64,000 nt of DNA, taken from assembly GCA_002943765.1 (NCBI GenBank), contig PQWQ01000018.1:953501-1017500 (forward strand), read 5' to 3'. Origin of the DNA: Psoroptes ovis. Lineage: Eukaryota > Arthropoda > Arachnida > Sarcoptiformes > Psoroptidae. The notes below the pieces were generated by a model. It saw only the letters and a list, made by a program, of their open reading frames with translations, did no database searches and was not told where the DNA came from. This document shows, one piece after another, positions 61,218 to 64,000 of this stretch (positions are counted from its first letter, which is position 1; the number at the start of each line of letters is the position of its first letter). The position numbers were made by a program, and so were the translations under genes.

Positions 61218-61668
61218 GTGTATGTTAATGCATTTGTTGTATCCAAATGCTCATCGTTTTCTATTTGATACTGTTGCACAAAGACAACAAGTTTTTTCAA
61301 TTATTTAAACGCTACATTTAACGGTTTAAAACTTTGCCATTTTTCGAAGATAAATAAACGATAGATGTGCTAAAATATGGCTGTTTTAAGCGGAAAAAAT
61401 TTTTTGGTGTAAAAATTTGAAAATTTTTAACGAAAAATATCGAAAAAATTGTACAGGGCCATCCATCCATACATCAATAACCCTGGGTGTGTGAATTTCA
61501 GGGACAATTTTGTCATAAATTTTCTAATTTGTTTTGTCAAAATATTTCCTTCAAAAATGAATTGAAAATAATTTGGAAATATTTTAAAAGTATTCAAAGG
61601 ATTTGAATGTTTTTTTTTCAATTTTTGAAAATTTGAAAATTTCAAAATAGTTTTCCTGTTTCGATAGT

Positions 61669-61677
61669 AGATGGCGC
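61669..61677 (+). promoter_or_regulatory. CTCF-like word AGATGGCGC, 3' of onecut (second)
   Basis: GTAGATGGCGCTTT, same strand and nearly the same flank (GCGCTTT) as the site at 60166. Confidence 0.3.
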
Positions 61678-63042
61678 TTTGACACCATTTTTCAATTTTT
61701 GATTTTTAAAATTTTTTCTTTGAGTTTGAATTTTAGTGTTGTAAAAATTGGTCAATTTCGAAAATCGAAAATTGAAATCAAAAACAAAACCCAAAACATG
61801 AAACACACAAAAAGTCAATCTTACATTATTCAAAGCTTCAAGCTTCAAGTTCAAAGCCTTAAAAGACAGTGATTCGAGCAAAGAAAAAATTAATTGTATC
61901 AATTTACATGTGAAAAAAAACATTTATTTTCATTTAAACTTTTGAATCAGTGAAAAAATTTTCAGCCAAAAATCTTGGCCAAAAAAAATAATAAGGAAAT
62001 CATCAATTAAATTCAGTGAATTCAAATGAATTTCAAATGAAAAACCGCCGAAAAAATGTCTTCAACGAAGAAACGAACAAAATGTCAAAGAACTCGTCAT
62101 CATTAATTGACAATAATAGTCAAGAAAAAATCCATATTTTTTTGTGACTTGTAAACCACCGCTCAACCCTTTATTGTGACTGACTGTTTTTCAATAATTA
62201 TAAGCTGAAAAAATGAAGCTTTCTACAGCCGTACGATCCATAATTGATTATTTCAAAAAGGTATTTAAGATTTCCGTGAAATTTAATATCATTTCTTCTG
62301 ACAAAACCATTTGTCATTGATTATTTTTTGTTTTTTGAAAACAAATTTTCAGCCTGAATTATTTAAATTTTGAATCACAATTCATCTTAGCTCACCACAC
62401 TGATAAACAGGCAAACAATCGATCTGTGAATATGATAATTGTTGTTGATGGAATACAAAAGACAAAATAACGAAATGAATTATTGACAAAGAATCATTCT
62501 GATTCATTCTGAGCCATGTTTATTTCTTATTTTTCCTGGTATGAAAGTGTAAATATGTGTGCAATAGGATTCGAAAATCTGGCTTTGAAATACACTTTTA
62601 TTGATCAGCCAATCTAATAAGAATAATTTTCTCTCTTTGAATCAAACCAGAGTAATGCAATTTTCATTTCGAACAAAATTATTCCTTCTGATTGCATCTA
62701 TGAATGTATAATCTTTGATTTTTTGAAACCTAGATTCGAATTTTGTGTCGGAAGGATTGAAATTCATTGATTTTTTTTTTTTTTTTTTTGAATCAATCAA
62801 ATAATCGTTTGATTTCACTCAGTCCACAGACAAAAATGGCCATCAATCGGATTGCCAAATTACTTTTGAATCATTTGCCTTGGCAAAAACACTGTAAACA
62901 ACAATAACAAAAAATGTCAATAAATTACAAGTATTTTTAATTGATTTCAATTGAAAAAACAGTGTGAATTTTCACAAAGAAAAACATTCACAGTAAAAAA
63001 TTTGAAAAAAATCCAAAAAAAAAATTTTCAAAAAAATTGAAC

Positions 63043-63054
63043 TGCGCTTGCGCA
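63043..63054. promoter_or_regulatory. NRF1-type palindrome (variant)
   Basis: TGCGCTTGCGCA, one base from the NRF1 (Drosophila Ewg) consensus YGCGCAYGCGCR, in very AT-rich DNA. A second, perfect site is 600 bp away. Confidence 0.35.
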
Positions 63055-63270
63055 GAACTAAAATTTTGCTGTTGTAGCAAAAAAATAGCAAAACTGCTAT
63101 TACCTCAATTCATTTTGCTATTTTTTACAATTTTTCAAAATCTGCTAGCTACATTTTGGCTACACTATCATTTTTTAGAGAGAACATTGTTTTTGCATCT
63201 TTTTACTTTTTTACATTCGAAAATTTTTTACTTTTTTCTCATCAAATGCACACATGTGCACACACAAAAT

Positions 63271-63349
63271 AGCTACACATGAAGCAGCTACACACGAAAA
63301 TAGCTACACACGAAAACAGCTACACACGAAAATAGCTACACACGAATTT
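63271..63349 (+). repeat. Tandem array of AGCTACACACGAAAAT, five units
   Basis: Units of 15-16 bp start at 63271, 63286, 63302, 63318 and 63334. The second to fourth are nearly identical; the first and last are diverged. Each unit contains GCTACA, a word also scattered through the flanking 700 bp. Confidence 0.85.
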
Positions 63350-63646
63350 GTTACATTATTTTTGCTACTATGCTTTTCTCATGTTTTCAAGTGTAGCAAT
63401 ATGTTTTAGCATACCACATTGGTCGCATATGTCGATTCGATCATTTTCGGCTGTTTTGTTCGAAGTGTATCATCAACATGACGATGATCATGATCATCAT
63501 CATATACACAAAATATCCATTCAATGTAGCATTCTGCTTCTTCTTCATCTTTCAAACATTTGATCTCTTGGTGATGATAAACACCGAAAAAAAAAAAAAC
63601 ATTTTATTCAAAGAGTTAAAATGAGAGAAAACAGTATATTCAGCAC

Positions 63647-63658
63647 TGCGCATGCGCA
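63647..63658. promoter_or_regulatory. NRF1-type site, perfect consensus
   Basis: TGCGCATGCGCA is an exact, fully palindromic match to the NRF1/Ewg consensus. Such sites usually mark promoters, so a transcription start may lie nearby, possibly for a gene continuing past the window. Confidence 0.45.
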
Positions 63659-63914
63659 CATTCAAAAAAAAAATGTAGCGAAATTTTTTTCAAAATTTTT
63701 TTCACTTTTTCATTTGCTGTCAGTTGTTTGTAGCAAAACAACAAAAATGCTACAACATATATTGTAGCCGTTTAGACATTTTTTCATTTTTTCAAAGTTG
63801 CTATCCCTTGTGTTTGATGTGTGTATGGTGTATGGTTATGTTTGATCTCTTCCCTGTTTCGTTGTCGATCTTATGAGGATATGAGGCTTTGAAAATTTGA
63901 AAAAATCATCTTAG

Positions 63915-64000
63915 TTTGAATTTTGTGATCGACAACGATAGTCAACTGTACCTTTTCGGCCTACCAATCGGCGGTAATAACTTCGGGTATTCGTCGTGTG
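63915..64000. other. Possible partial exon at the right edge
   Basis: The last 85 bp rise in GC and are open on both strands. On the plus strand, after CATCTTAG, one frame reads ...VIDNDSQLYLFGLPIGG... to the edge. On the minus strand another reads from the edge ...YYRRLVGRKGTVDYRC.... Neither is recognised. The strand cannot be decided from 85 bp. Confidence 0.25.

Larger units (their letters stand above)
59105..63914. other. Non-coding DNA downstream of onecut
   Basis: It opens with the onecut 3' UTR (poly(A) hexamers at 59963-59968 and in the AAATAAAT run after it). The remainder has no supportable gene. Listed separately are CTCF-like words, a 19-bp tandem triplet, a 16-bp tandem array and two NRF1-type palindromes. 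A (CAT)n run is at 60331-60353 and poly(T) tracts at 62770-62790. Confidence 0.5.

Noticed and set aside
63271..63349. CRISPR-like array
   Set aside because: Units are directly adjacent with no spacers, and the genome is eukaryotic; it is a simple tandem repeat.

Overview
The window looks like nuclear DNA of an arthropod, most likely an acariform (astigmatid) mite. I infer this from the high A+T content (roughly 70 percent or more by eye), very short GT-AG introns (62-85 bp wherever a neighbouring exon could be joined, with one spectacular exception), heavy poly-Asn/His/Gln/Ala/Ser runs inside conserved proteins, and arthropod-style gene content. No species can be named from the sequence alone.

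Layout. 1-9719: gene-poor, AT-rich DNA with three short non-autonomous DNA transposons, two copies of a small structured repeat and one weak hypothetical ORF. 9720-9875 (+): ATP synthase epsilon subunit. 9990-11526 (-): lysosomal Pro-X carboxypeptidase (S28 family), two exons, convergent with the previous gene. 12382-15681 (-): type I phosphatidylinositol-4-phosphate 5-kinase, five exons, 1006 residues. 17623-19051 (+): three-helix, signal-peptide membrane protein, tentatively CLCC1-like. 19219-21066 (-): ZnT1-like cation diffusion facilitator, three exons, which has lost most of its zinc-site ligands. 22755-24369 (+): U11/U12-35K (SNRNP35) of the minor spliceosome. 26287-59104 (+): the transcription factor onecut, with the CUT domain in exon 1 and the homeodomain in exon 2, split by a single intron of about 29.65 kb that fills almost half the window. 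59105-64000: non-coding DNA with CTCF-like words, tandem repeats and NRF1-type palindromes, ending in a possible partial exon.

The genes do not form a pathway; they are ordinary housekeeping genes packed tightly next to a developmental regulator with a giant intron. The most unusual material is non-coding. The onecut intron is strongly enriched in two short words (the palindrome GAATATTC and the decamer TTAACCCTTT), holds four mariner-type hairpin elements and a GC-rich island of unknown nature. AGATGGCGC words (CTCF-like) lie upstream, inside and downstream of onecut. A roughly 70-nt repeat with a 7-bp hairpin showing a compensatory base-pair change occurs three times. The last 1 kb is packed with TGTAGC/GCTACA words.

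All exon joins were made by hand from splice-site consensus, reading frame and family knowledge; no alignment or search was run, and word counts were made by eye.
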